A stretch of 64,000 nucleotides of DNA from Rhizobiaceae bacterium (GTDB lineage Bacteria > Pseudomonadota > Alphaproteobacteria > Rhizobiales > Rhizobiaceae), in the NCBI GenBank assembly GCA_023953905.1, contig JAMLJA010000004.1:186001-250000 (forward strand), given 5' to 3'. This document shows positions 27,474 to 36,369 of the stretch, in pieces; the first letter of the stretch is position 1; each line of letters opens with the position of its first letter. The position numbers and the translations under genes are program-made. The notes under the pieces are model-generated. The model did no database searches. It saw only the letters and a list, made by a program, of their open reading frames with translations, and was not told where the DNA came from.

Positions 27474-28472
27474 TCAGACCTTCCAGAAAGCACACGCCGC
27501 CGGTGCTGTCAGATATTTCTCCATCTCACCGTCAAGCGGCATGACGGTTACTGAAGCGCCCGCCATTTCCATGGATGTCGCATAGCGGCCCACGAGCGGA
27601 TGGGCGATCGACAGGCCGGCATCCTCCAGCCGATCGGCGATGCGATTATAGAGGATGAAAAGCTCTTCGACGGGGGTGGCACCCAGACTGTTGACCAGAA
27701 GGGTGACGCGTTCGCCACGCGGGAGGGAGAGATCGGCCAGGATCGGGTCGATCATGGCATCGGCGACCTCATTGGCAGGGCGCAGCTTGCCGCGCTTGAC
27801 CCCTGGCTCGCCGTGGATGCCCATGCCGACTTCCATCTCGTCTTCGCCGATGCTGAAGGTCGGCTTTCCCGCTTGTGGCACGGTGCAGGGAGACAGCGCG
27901 ACGCCCATCGTGCGGCATCCGTCAGCGGCTTTCTGCGCCACTCCCGTCACCCCATTCAGGTCGAGGCCGGCGTCAGCGGCCGCGCCCGCAATCTTAAAAG
28001 TCAGGACCATGCCGGCCACGCCACGCCGCTTCTCGCGTTCGGCGATCGGCGCACTGGCCACATCGTCTGCCAGAACCACCGTGGTTGCCTCGATGCCGTC
28101 CATCTCAACGAAATCGCCGGCCATGTCGAAATTCATGACGTCGCCGCCGTAGTTTCCGTAGAGCCGCAGGACGCCTGCGCCACCATTGGCACAGCGCATT
28201 GCGGTCGCCATCTCGTCGGCAGAGGGCGATGCAAACACGTCACCGCATGCGACGGCATCGAGAAAGCCTGGCCCGACATAGCCGGTAAAGATTGGTAGAT
28301 GGCCCGAGCCACCGCCTGAAACGATACCCACCTTGCCCTTGATCGGGCCATCGGGGCGCATGATCACGCGCGGCGTGTCAGGCGCGAACCGGTAAAACTG
28401 CGGATAGGCACGGCAGAGCCCCTGCAAAGTCTCGTCCGCATAGGTGTACGGATCGTTGAGTATCTTCTTCAA
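27474..28472 (-). CDS. dhaK: Dihydroxyacetone kinase subunit DhaK
   Basis: The 332-residue substrate-binding subunit carries GGGSGH (H58), the loop GNYGGDVMNF with D111, and GMGIHGEPG with H220, the histidine that binds the ketose covalently in this family. The start is a TTG at 28472 (reads KKILNDPYTY after Met) with GGGAGG about 5 bases upstream. The frame continues to 28523, but that part lacks family features. dhaK follows dppF by 94 bp on the same strand, so dhaKL may be read from the dpp transcript. The natural substrate could be dihydroxyacetone or a tetrulose such as erythrulose. Confidence 0.92.
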   Translation of the reverse strand: MKKILNDPYTYADETLQGLCRAYPQFYRFAPDTPRVIMRPDGPIKGKVGIVSGGGSGHLPIFTGYVGPGFLDAVACGDVFASPSADEMATAMRCANGGAGVLRLYGNYGGDVMNFDMAGDFVEMDGIEATTVVLADDVASAPIAEREKRRGVAGMVLTFKIAGAAADAGLDLNGVTGVAQKAADGCRTMGVALSPCTVPQAGKPTFSIGEDEMEVGMGIHGEPGVKRGKLRPANEVADAMIDPILADLSLPRGERVTLLVNSLGATPVEELFILYNRIADRLEDAGLSIAHPLVGRYATSMEMAGASVTVMPLDGEMEKYLTAPAACAFWKV

Positions 28473-28566
28473 AATCGTCCTCCCGACAATGCGAACCGGC
28501 ACGAGCTCCACCCCAGCCGGCAAATCTCAGCCTATAGAGGCTGACTTGGTTTGTGGATACCTCCCG

Positions 28567-29397
28567 TCACGCCGCCGCCTTGCGCGCCAGACGCGCGCGG
28601 ATACTTTCGACATCCGCCCTGGGCGTGGCCGCAAACAAGGTCTGCGTGTAGCTATGCTTGGGAGAGGAAAACACCTCGTCGCGTGACCCGTATTCGACCG
28701 CCTCGCCGAAATACATCACCATCACGTCGTCGGCGATATAGCGCACGACCGACAGATCGTGGCTGATGAAGACATATGTAAGCTGGAACTCATCCTGCAA
28801 ATCCGCGAGCAAGTTGAGCACCTGCGCCTGCACCGACAGATCAAGGGCTGAAACCGGCTCGTCGAGCACCAGAAGGCTTGGATTGAGCATCAATGCGCGG
28901 GCAATTGCAATGCGTTGCCTCTGACCGCCGGAGAACATATGCGGGTAGCGATTGAAGTGCTTCTCGTCGAGCCCGACCTTTCTCAGCATTGTCATCGCGC
29001 GATCCCGCCGCTCTTCCCGTGGGGTATCGGTGTTGATGACAAGCGGTTCGGCCAGCACGTCGCCGATCTTCTGGCGCGGATTGAGCGAGCCATAGGGATT
29101 TTGAAAGACGATCTGAACCTTCCGCCTCATCTCGGGCGTCAACGCGTCCTTCGCGATGTCCATCTTCTGCCCGTCAATGAACATTTCGCCGGACGTCGCC
29201 GGATCGATCATTGTCACGATCCGGGCGAGCGTGGACTTGCCACATCCGCTTTCGCCGACAATGGCCAGCGTCTTGCCCTTTTCCACCGAGAAGCTGACGC
29301 CTTTGACCGCATGAACCGTCTTTGACGGGCTGAACAAGCCGCCAGCGACATGATAATCGCGTACGATGTTCTTCGCTTCGAGGACTTTCGTGCTCAT
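28567..29397 (-). CDS. dppF: Dipeptide ABC transporter ATP-binding protein DppF
   Basis: The 276-residue ABC ATPase has Walker A GESGCGKS near residue 48, signature FSGGQRQRIAIARAL, Walker B LLVLDEPVSALD and an H-loop ISHDLSVV. A C-terminal oligopeptide/dipeptide-type extension is present (TPRADVESIRARLARK). It pairs with DppD on the DppBC permease. The ATG overlaps the dppD stop (ATGA at 29394-29397), as is usual for coupled ATPase subunits. Confidence 0.93.
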   Translation of the reverse strand: MSTKVLEAKNIVRDYHVAGGLFSPSKTVHAVKGVSFSVEKGKTLAIVGESGCGKSTLARIVTMIDPATSGEMFIDGQKMDIAKDALTPEMRRKVQIVFQNPYGSLNPRQKIGDVLAEPLVINTDTPREERRDRAMTMLRKVGLDEKHFNRYPHMFSGGQRQRIAIARALMLNPSLLVLDEPVSALDLSVQAQVLNLLADLQDEFQLTYVFISHDLSVVRYIADDVMVMYFGEAVEYGSRDEVFSSPKHSYTQTLFAATPRADVESIRARLARKAAA

Positions 29398-30266
29398 AGC
29401 GGCGGCTCCATGACTGGCTTTACGACTGCGGCTGCGTCGGCTTCGATCAGGAAGGAATCGATGGTGGGAAGGCGGTCGCCAACGGCGTTGTCGGGCAGCG
29501 CCGAAAGAAGCGCCTTTGTGTAGTTGCTTTTCGGGCTCTCGAAGAGTGACAGGATATCGGCCTCTTCCATCTTGCGTCCCTTGTACTGAACGATCACCCG
29601 ATCAGCGGTCTCCGCCACCACTCCCATATTGTGAGTGATCATGATCAGTCCCATTCCATGCTCGGCCTGCAGCGTCATGAGCAGGTCGAGTATCTGCTTC
29701 TGGATCGTGACGTCGAGCGCGGTGGTCGGTTCGTCGGCGATCAAAAGCTTGGGATTGCAGGCAAGTGCAATCGCAATCATGACGCGCTGACACTGCCCTC
29801 CCGACATCTGATGAGGATAGGATGACAGCCGCTCGGCTGGTTGCGGGATTCCCACAGCGTCAAACAGTTCGATAGCGCGGGCGCGACGCGCGGCCCGATC
29901 CATGCCCATGTGAACACGCAGAACTTCCTCGATCTGAAAGCCTACCGTGAAACATGGATTGAGGCTGGCGACCGGCTCCTGAAAGATCATGGCAATGTCC
30001 TTGCCGATGATCTTGCGCCGGTCAGTCTCCGACATTTCCAGAAGATCGCGACCGTTGAAGGTCAACCGGTCGGCCGTCACCTTCGCAGTCCAGGGCAATA
30101 GACCCATCACCGCCAGCATGGACACGGATTTGCCGGAACCGGACTCACCCACGATTGCGAGAACCTCCCGCTCGTGCACCTTGAGCGAAACGCCATCGAC
30201 GGCGCGGAACGGGCCCGTGGCCGTCTGGAACTCGACCACAAGGTTTTCGATTTCAAGCAGAGCCAT
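29394..30266 (-). CDS. dppD: Dipeptide ABC transporter ATP-binding protein DppD
   Basis: The 290-residue ABC ATPase has Walker A GESGSGKS, signature [15 protein letters not shown] (C in place of the usual R or Q in SGGQxQR), Walker [13 protein letters not shown] and the switch segment ITHNMGVV. The ATG at 30266 was chosen because AAGAGG lies 8 bases upstream. A GTG at 30272 overlaps the dppC stop but would have too short a ribosome-site spacing. It forms the heterodimeric ATPase with DppF. Confidence 0.93.
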   Translation of the reverse strand: MALLEIENLVVEFQTATGPFRAVDGVSLKVHEREVLAIVGESGSGKSVSMLAVMGLLPWTAKVTADRLTFNGRDLLEMSETDRRKIIGKDIAMIFQEPVASLNPCFTVGFQIEEVLRVHMGMDRAARRARAIELFDAVGIPQPAERLSSYPHQMSGGQCQRVMIAIALACNPKLLIADEPTTALDVTIQKQILDLLMTLQAEHGMGLIMITHNMGVVAETADRVIVQYKGRKMEEADILSLFESPKSNYTKALLSALPDNAVGDRLPTIDSFLIEADAAAVVKPVMEPPL

Positions 30267-30268
30267 GA

Positions 30269-31192
30269 TCACGACCTCTTAAGCTTGGGATCGAGCGCGT
30301 CGCGCAGCCCGTCACCCATCAAGTTGATCGCCAGAACGGTGACAAGAATGGCGAGGCCGGGCAATGTAACCACCCACCAGGCGCGCAGGATGAACTCGCG
30401 GGCCTCGGCGAGCATCGTGCCCCATTCCGGCGTCGGCGGCTGTGCGCCCATCCCGAGAAAGCCGAGCGCGGCGGCGTCCAGGATTGCGTTTGAGAATGAC
30501 AGGGTGGCCTGGACGATCAGAGGCGCCATGCAGTTTGGCAGAATGGTCTTGAACATGAGGCGCAGATTGCCGGCACCAGCCACCTTCGCCGCCACGACGT
30601 AGTCCCGTGTCTTTTCAGACATGACTGCGGCGCGCGTCAGGCGCACGAAATGTGGCTGGAAGACCAGCGCGATCGCGATCATCGCATTGGTCAGACCCGG
30701 GCCGAGAACGGCGACCAGCACCAGCGCGAGGAGCAGCGACGGAAAGGCCAGAATGATGTCCATCAGCCGCATGATGACCGTGTCGATCCAGCCACGGAAA
30801 TAGCCGGCGATCACACCTAGAAAGATGCCGCCAATCAACGAGATCGTGGTGACGATGACGCCGATGAACAGTGAGAAACGGGTCCCATAGATAAGGCGGG
30901 ACAGGATGTCCCGGCCGACCGCGTCGGTTCCAAGCAGGTATGCCGTATTGCCTCCCTCCTGCCAGAAGGGCGGCACCAGAACAGCGTCCCGATACTGAGC
31001 ATTGGACGCATGTGGCGCGATCAGTGGCGCGAATATCGCGAGAACGACCAGAAACAGGAAGAACCACAGGCCGATGACCGCGCCTCGATTCTCCGAAAAA
31101 TAGAACCAGAATTCGAGGAAGCGCGCACGGCGTGACGGATCGACTGGATCGGAACCGGTGAATTCGCCAGACGGGGAAGACGGTGTGGACAC
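30269..31192 (-). CDS. dppC: Dipeptide ABC transporter permease DppC
   Basis: This 307-residue inner-membrane permease has an N-terminal helix after a 40-residue cytoplasmic tail, five further helices, and the EAA-type coupling loop (TRDYVVAAKVAGAGN) near residue 200 that docks on the ATPases. The start is a GTG at 31192 with AGGAGG 5 bases upstream; that ribosome site overlaps the end of dppB. Length and N-terminal plan fit DppC/OppC. Confidence 0.93.
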   Translation of the reverse strand: MSTPSSPSGEFTGSDPVDPSRRARFLEFWFYFSENRGAVIGLWFFLFLVVLAIFAPLIAPHASNAQYRDAVLVPPFWQEGGNTAYLLGTDAVGRDILSRLIYGTRFSLFIGVIVTTISLIGGIFLGVIAGYFRGWIDTVIMRLMDIILAFPSLLLALVLVAVLGPGLTNAMIAIALVFQPHFVRLTRAAVMSEKTRDYVVAAKVAGAGNLRLMFKTILPNCMAPLIVQATLSFSNAILDAAALGFLGMGAQPPTPEWGTMLAEAREFILRAWWVVTLPGLAILVTVLAINLMGDGLRDALDPKLKRS

Positions 31193-31201
31193 GGTGCCCT
31201 C

Positions 31202-32206
31202 CTAGCGTCGAATACGGGGGTTTATGAGACCGTAGAGCACATCCACGATCAGGTTCACCAACATGATCAGCGCTGCGATGATGAGCAGCCCGCCCTGAAT
31301 GACCGGATAATCTCGCCGGAAGACGGAATCGACCATCCACTTGCCTATACCTGGCCATGAAAAAATCGATTCCGTGAGAATAGCCCCGGCCAGCATGACA
31401 CCGACCTGCAGGCCGATGGTGGTGATCACCGGAATCATCGCGTTGCGCAAGGCATGAATGCCGACCACGCGGAAGCTCGACAGGCCTTTTGCGCGGGCAG
31501 TACGCACATAGTCTTCCGACAGCACTTCAAGCATGGCCGAGCGGGTCTGGCGCGCGATGACCGCAAGCGGAATCGTGCCAAGGACGATTGTCGGAAGGAT
31601 AAGATGGCTGACAGCGGATTTGAAAGCGCCCGACTGCCCCGACAGCAGCGAGTCTATCAGCATGAAGCCGGTGACCGGCGGAAAGAAGAACATCAGTGAG
31701 ATTCGACCCGAGACGGGTGTCCATTGCAGGATGCCGGAGAACAGGATGATGAGCAGCAGGCCCCACCAGAAGATCGGCATGGAATAGCCGATGAGGGCGG
31801 TTCCCATGATGGACTGATCGAAGAAGGAGCCGCGCTTCACGGCCGCGATCACGCCCGCCGGGATCCCGAGAATTATCGCAAAGATGATGGCGCACAGCGA
31901 CAGTTCCAGCGTTGCTGGAAACAGTTGCATGAACTGGGCGAGCACCGAGCCCTTGGTGGAGATCGATGTGCCAAAGTCGCCATGCAGAACGCCCCAGAGA
32001 TAGTCCAGATACTGGATGACGATCGGTCGATCGAAACCCAGGGCATGCGAAATCTCGGCATGTCGCTCCGGCGACATGACGCGCTCGCCCGAAAGCAACG
32101 CAACCGGGTCACCTGGCAGGAGCCGGATGAAGGTGAACGCGATGATCGACACCCCGATGAAGGTGGGAATCAGGACGGCCAGCCGTCCAAGAAAGAAGCG
32201 AAACAT
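31202..32206 (-). CDS. dppB: Dipeptide ABC transporter permease DppB
   Basis: The 334-residue inner-membrane permease starts MFRFFLGRLAVLIPTFIGVS, typical of DppB/OppB, with six membrane helices and the coupling loop SEDYVRTARAKGLS. A large periplasmic loop follows TM1 and contains LSGERVMSPERHAEI. It follows dppA after an intercistronic hairpin and is the first of four tightly packed membrane-complex genes. Confidence 0.93.
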   Translation of the reverse strand: MFRFFLGRLAVLIPTFIGVSIIAFTFIRLLPGDPVALLSGERVMSPERHAEISHALGFDRPIVIQYLDYLWGVLHGDFGTSISTKGSVLAQFMQLFPATLELSLCAIIFAIILGIPAGVIAAVKRGSFFDQSIMGTALIGYSMPIFWWGLLLIILFSGILQWTPVSGRISLMFFFPPVTGFMLIDSLLSGQSGAFKSAVSHLILPTIVLGTIPLAVIARQTRSAMLEVLSEDYVRTARAKGLSSFRVVGIHALRNAMIPVITTIGLQVGVMLAGAILTESIFSWPGIGKWMVDSVFRRDYPVIQGGLLIIAALIMLVNLIVDVLYGLINPRIRR

Positions 32207-32266
32207 ATGTCAGACCCCTGTGGGCTTTCGCCACGACCGGCGTCCCCAGCCGGCAGAAAAACGGAA

Positions 32267-32293
32267 AGGGGCGTCCGCTCCGCGAACGCCCCT
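32267..32293 (-). terminator. Intercistronic stem-loop between dppA and dppB
   Basis: On the minus strand AGGGGCGT and ACGCCCCT pair over 8 bp around an 11-base loop and are followed by TTTCCGTTTTTC. It lies 20 bp after the dppA stop. Such structures after a binding-protein gene commonly protect its mRNA or partly terminate, so dppA is made in excess over the membrane complex. Confidence 0.65.
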
Positions 32294-32313
32294 CACCGGT
32301 CAGGATGGAGGCA

Positions 32314-33906
32314 TCATTCCTTGATGTCGACGCCGTCGAAAGCAAAGTCACCGAGCGGGCTCTGCACGAAGCCCTCGACTTCCTTGCGCATCGGCACGAT
32401 GGACAGCGAGTGGTCGAGCGTTGCCCAAGGGGCCTCGCGCTTGAACACAACCTGTGCCTCTTCGTAAAGCTTTGTGCGCTCGGCCTGGTCGCTGGTTTCC
32501 TTCGCCTTGGTCACCAGATCGTCGAATTCCTGGTTGCACCACTGCGCACGGTTGTTACCGCCCACGGCATCGCAACCAAGCAACGTGTCGAGGAAGTTGT
32601 CCGGGTCGCCATTGTCGCCCGTCCAGCCCAGCATGACCGCTCCGTCACGATCCTTAGCCTTCGACTTGTCCAGATACTCGGCCCATTCGTACGAAACGAT
32701 CTCGACCTTCACGCCGATCTTGTCGAAATCGGACTGGATCAACTCTGCCGCGCGGCGGGCGTTGAGCATGTAGGGACGTGCAACCGGCATCGCCCACACC
32801 TTCATCGAGAGATCCTTGACGCCTGCGTCCTCAAGCATCTTCTTCGCCGCTTCCGGATCGTATTTGTCGTCCTCTATGGCCTTGTTGTAGGACCACATGG
32901 TCGGTGGGATCGGGTTCTTAGCTGGCGTTGCCGCACCCTGGAAGACGGCATCGACGATCGCCTGCTTGTTGATCGCCATGTTGAGGGCCTTGCGAACCTC
33001 GACCTTGTCGAACGGAGCCTGCGTCGTGTTGTAGGCAAGGTAGGCGACGTTCAGACCTTCCTGTTCAGCCACTTTGAGCGCCGGATCCGCCTTCATGGCC
33101 TCGACGTCAGCCGCATTCGGGAAGGGCATCAGGTGGCATTCGCCGGCCTTCAGCTTCTGAAAACGAACCGATGCGTCGGTCGTGATGGCGAAAACAAGAT
33201 CGTCGATCTTCTGCTTACCGCCCCAGTAATCGGGATTGGCCTTGTAACGAATGACCGCGTCCTGCTGATAGGCAACGAAGGTAAAGGGACCGGTTCCGAC
33301 CGGCTTCTGGTTCATCTCGTTCATCTTGCCATCGGCGGCGAGCTTGTCGGCATATTCCTTGGACAGGATCGACGCGAATGGCATCGCAATGTTGGCCAGG
33401 AATGGAGCTTCCTTGCGCTTCAGCGTGATCTTGACCGTGTTGTCGTCGACCTTCTCGACCTTTTCGAGCAGGTCAGGCATGCCCATGCCCGCAAAATACT
33501 CCCATGACGCGCCTTCGACATAGGAATTCCAGGGGTTGTCCGTCTTCCACTGGCGCTCGAACGAAAAGACGACGTCATCCGCGTTGAAGTCGCGTGTTGG
33601 TGTGAAGAAGTCGGTGGTCTGGAACTTCACGCCCTTGCGCAGATGGAAGGTGTATTCCAATCCGTCATCCGAAACGTCGTAGCTCTCTGCGAGGCCCGGC
33701 TCGGTCTGCGTGGTGCCCTTCGTAAATTCGAGCAGGCGGTTATAGACCGGGTGCGCCGATGCGTCGAAGGTCGTGCCGGCGGTGTAGAGACCGGGATCGA
33801 AGCCTTCCGGAGAAGCTTCCGAGCAGTAGACAAACGTCTTCGCGTTTGCGACTCCGCCAAGCATCGTCGCTGCCAGCAATGCAGCGGCGAAAGTGAACTT
33901 CCTCAT
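32314..33906 (-). CDS. dppA: Dipeptide ABC transporter periplasmic substrate-binding protein DppA
   Basis: The 530-residue protein has a Sec signal peptide ([22 protein letters not shown]) and a mature start [22 protein letters not shown] that closely resembles E. coli DppA. Further family landmarks are [30 protein letters not shown] and [13 protein letters not shown]. It binds dipeptides (and in some bacteria heme or 5-aminolevulinate) for the DppBCDF complex. The ATG at 33906 has AGGGAG 9 bases upstream. The frame extends to 34242 but the extra part precedes the signal peptide and is not real. A partly palindromic site lies 68-86 bases before the start. Confidence 0.95.
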   Translation of the reverse strand: MRKFTFAAALLAATMLGGVANAKTFVYCSEASPEGFDPGLYTAGTTFDASAHPVYNRLLEFTKGTTQTEPGLAESYDVSDDGLEYTFHLRKGVKFQTTDFFTPTRDFNADDVVFSFERQWKTDNPWNSYVEGASWEYFAGMGMPDLLEKVEKVDDNTVKITLKRKEAPFLANIAMPFASILSKEYADKLAADGKMNEMNQKPVGTGPFTFVAYQQDAVIRYKANPDYWGGKQKIDDLVFAITTDASVRFQKLKAGECHLMPFPNAADVEAMKADPALKVAEQEGLNVAYLAYNTTQAPFDKVEVRKALNMAINKQAIVDAVFQGAATPAKNPIPPTMWSYNKAIEDDKYDPEAAKKMLEDAGVKDLSMKVWAMPVARPYMLNARRAAELIQSDFDKIGVKVEIVSYEWAEYLDKSKAKDRDGAVMLGWTGDNGDPDNFLDTLLGCDAVGGNNRAQWCNQEFDDLVTKAKETSDQAERTKLYEEAQVVFKREAPWATLDHSLSIVPMRKEVEGFVQSPLGDFAFDGVDIKE

Positions 33907-34281
33907 TATTGAGCACTCCCTATTTGTTTTCTCGAAGCCCCTCTTAGGCTCGACAAGCCTCCATATAAGCAAAGTTCCAAGCGCTTTGGAACTCCCCCTC
34001 AGGTTCCGCTTGGTAAGTAGAAATAGTGCTTTGGGCAAAACTGGGTAGACGTACCGAGGATGCAGCCGCCTTCCGAGGGATGCCGCGCCTTGATTTGATC
34101 TCAATCCTGCTTCCACTGAGCAATGAGGAAAGATCGCGGCCAAAGACCCGCCGCCATGACCACCACGGCTTGCGCCTTCAAGGGCTTGACCCCATACATG
34201 TGTACGCAGGCGGGAGAAGCGACGGTAAGCGTCGAAAAACATGCGTCGTGGTAAGCAAAGCCACGCTTAGGGAGGAAAGTT
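33907..34281. other. 375-bp divergent promoter region between dppA and fadD
   Basis: This region drives dppA leftward and fadD rightward. It contains an operator-like element at 33974-33992. Near the right end lies the strong fadD ribosome site (GGAGG at 34271-34275). No small gene is convincing: a plus-strand frame at 34026-34361 overlaps the fadD start and has no ribosome site or family features. Confidence 0.6.
33974..33992. promoter_or_regulatory. Operator-like imperfect palindrome upstream of dppA
   Basis: GTTCCAAGCGCTTTGGAAC has 7-base arms (GTTCCAA / TTGGAAC) around a slightly asymmetric core. It contains AAGCGCTTTGG, the same string as the perfect palindrome before the thuA-like operon at 9040-9053. 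This points to a LacI-family regulator, possibly the same one, but two sites are too few to prove it. Confidence 0.4.
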
Positions 34282-36360
34282 TTGGCCAAGTCGACAAACG
34301 AGGCGAAAAAGCCAACTCGAGCGGCGTCAAAAGCCGCTGGCGCCTCACTGAAAAAGGATGAAACGCCGAAGACGGCCAAAGCGCAGGGGAGCAAGGCGCC
34401 CGCCAAGGGCCCTAAAACCGCCAGTTCGCCAAATTCAAAAAAGACAGCGGCAGGCGTAACGTCGACAAAGGCGCCGACAAAAGCTGCGCGCGCAAGGTCG
34501 GAGACCTCTTCAGCCAAATCCCCCGCAAGAGCGCCTGCGACCGCAAAACCGACGGCAAGTCAGAAAAAGCCCCGCAGCAAAGAGACACCGGTTGCGACCA
34601 GTAAAGGCCCGGCAAAAAGGAAGCCTCCACATATCCCGGATGCAGACATGCCAAAGGCGGACCTGCCTGACAGTCTGGCGACGCTCCGTGACACAGACCG
34701 CCCGTGGCTCAAGAACTATCCGGAGGGCATGCCGGGCGAGCTTCCATCGGTGGAAGACAGATCCGTCAGCGCGCTTCTTATGAACGCGTGCCAGCGTTAT
34801 GCTGGCCGCACCGCCTTCACCTGCATGGGCAAGTCGCTCAGTTTCGCCGAATTGGAAAAGACATCGGGCGATTTTGGTGCGTTTCTTCAGTCACGCGGGC
34901 TGAAGAAGGGCGCGCGCGTGGCCATCATGATGCCCAACGTGCTCCAGTATCCAATCGCGATCATGGCGGTTCTGCGGGCCGGCTACACAGTGGTGAATGT
35001 CAATCCGCTCTACACGCCACGCGAACTCCAGCATCAATTGCGCGATTCTGGTGCCGAGGCGATCATCGTTCTGGAGAACTTCGCCGCGACGCTGCAGGCG
35101 GTTGTGGTTCAGACTTCGGTCAAGCACATCATCGTGGCGTCGATGGGGGATATGCTTGGATTGGTGAAGGGCACGCTCGTCAATCTCGTCGTGCGGCGCG
35201 TGAAAAAGCTCGTGCCAGCCTGGTCATTGCCCAGCGCGATACGGTTTCCGGCAGCTCTCAAGGAAGGCTCCGGTCACACATTCAAGCCTGTGGAGATCGC
35301 ACCGGAAGACGTGGCCTTCCTGCAATATACGGGCGGCACGACTGGCGTTTCAAAAGGCGCGACGCTTACCCATCACAACATCGTCTCGAATGTCGCTCAA
35401 CTGAGCATGTGGCTTGAAGATGCCTATACGGTGAAGCCAAAACCCCAGAACCTGGTCTTTGTCTGCGCGTTGCCGCTCTATCATATTTTCGCGCTGACCG
35501 TGAATGCGCTGATGGGGATGCAGCAGGGGGGCCGAAACGTTCTCATACCCAATCCGCGCGATATTCCGGGCTTTGTCGCCGATCTGCGAAAGCAACCGTT
35601 TCATATCCTGCCGGGCCTGAACACGCTGTTCAACGCCCTGCTCAACAATGAAGAATTCCGTCAGCTCGATTTCAGTCATCTCATCCTGACGATCGGAGGC
35701 GGAATGGCGGTGCAACGCGGTGTCGCGGAGCGATGGAAAGCACTCACAGGATGCTCCATCACCGAGGGATACGGGCTGTCGGAGACGTCTCCCGTTGCAA
35801 CGGCCAACCGGGTCAACGGGGCGGAGTTCACGGGAACCATCGGCCTGCCGATCCCCTCCACGGAAATCGCCATTCGCGATGAGGACGGGAACGACCTGCC
35901 GCTCGGCGAAGTGGGAGAAATCTGTATCCGTGGACCTCAGGTCATGGTCGGCTATTGGAACCGCGAGGACGAGACCGCGAAAGTCATGATGAAGGACGGG
36001 TTCTTCAAATCCGGCGACATGGGTTTCATGAACAAGGACGGGTACACCAAGATTGTCGACCGGAAGAAGGACATGATCCTTGTGTCCGGCTTCAACGTTT
36101 ATCCAAACGAGCTCGAGGAAGTCGTCGCGCAGATGCCGGGCGTGATGGAGGTCGCGGCAATCGGCGTTCCGGACGAGCACTCGGGCGAGGTGCCGAAACT
36201 GTTCATCGTCAAGAAGGATGAGGCGCTGACCGAAAAGGACGTGCTGGCCTACTGCCGCACCAACCTCACGGGTTATAAACGCCCGCGCCATATCGAATTC
36301 CGGACATCGCTTCCCAAGACGCCGGTCGGCAAGATCCTGCGCCGGGAACTGCGCGGATAG
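34282..36360 (+). CDS. fadD: Long-chain fatty acid-CoA ligase with basic Ala/Lys/Pro-rich N-terminal extension
   Basis: Residues from about 120 on form a complete acyl-CoA synthetase. The AMP/P-loop motif YTGGTTGVSKG is near 349, YGLSETSP near 497, the linker motif RKKDMILVSGFNVYPNE near 595-610, and the catalytic-lysine motif GKILRR near 683. It activates fatty acids for beta-oxidation, usually at the inner membrane. The start is a TTG at 34282 with GGAGG exactly 6 bases before it, so the extension is probably translated. Residues 1-118 hold 23 Lys and 6 Arg against 5 acidic residues and no aromatic residue, resembling histone-H1/PhaF-type tails. Such a tail is not part of ordinary FadD. Confidence 0.93.
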   Translation: MAKSTNEAKKPTRAASKAAGASLKKDETPKTAKAQGSKAPAKGPKTASSPNSKKTAAGVTSTKAPTKAARARSETSSAKSPARAPATAKPTASQKKPRSKETPVATSKGPAKRKPPHIPDADMPKADLPDSLATLRDTDRPWLKNYPEGMPGELPSVEDRSVSALLMNACQRYAGRTAFTCMGKSLSFAELEKTSGDFGAFLQSRGLKKGARVAIMMPNVLQYPIAIMAVLRAGYTVVNVNPLYTPRELQHQLRDSGAEAIIVLENFAATLQAVVVQTSVKHIIVASMGDMLGLVKGTLVNLVVRRVKKLVPAWSLPSAIRFPAALKEGSGHTFKPVEIAPEDVAFLQYTGGTTGVSKGATLTHHNIVSNVAQLSMWLEDAYTVKPKPQNLVFVCALPLYHIFALTVNALMGMQQGGRNVLIPNPRDIPGFVADLRKQPFHILPGLNTLFNALLNNEEFRQLDFSHLILTIGGGMAVQRGVAERWKALTGCSITEGYGLSETSPVATANRVNGAEFTGTIGLPIPSTEIAIRDEDGNDLPLGEVGEICIRGPQVMVGYWNREDETAKVMMKDGFFKSGDMGFMNKDGYTKIVDRKKDMILVSGFNVYPNELEEVVAQMPGVMEVAAIGVPDEHSGEVPKLFIVKKDEALTEKDVLAYCRTNLTGYKRPRHIEFRTSLPKTPVGKILRRELRG

Positions 36361-36369
36361 ACCCGGGCT

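Noticed and set aside
32305..33507. 400-codon plus-strand frame opposite dppA
   Set aside because: Antisense shadow of a binding protein with clear family similarity throughout.
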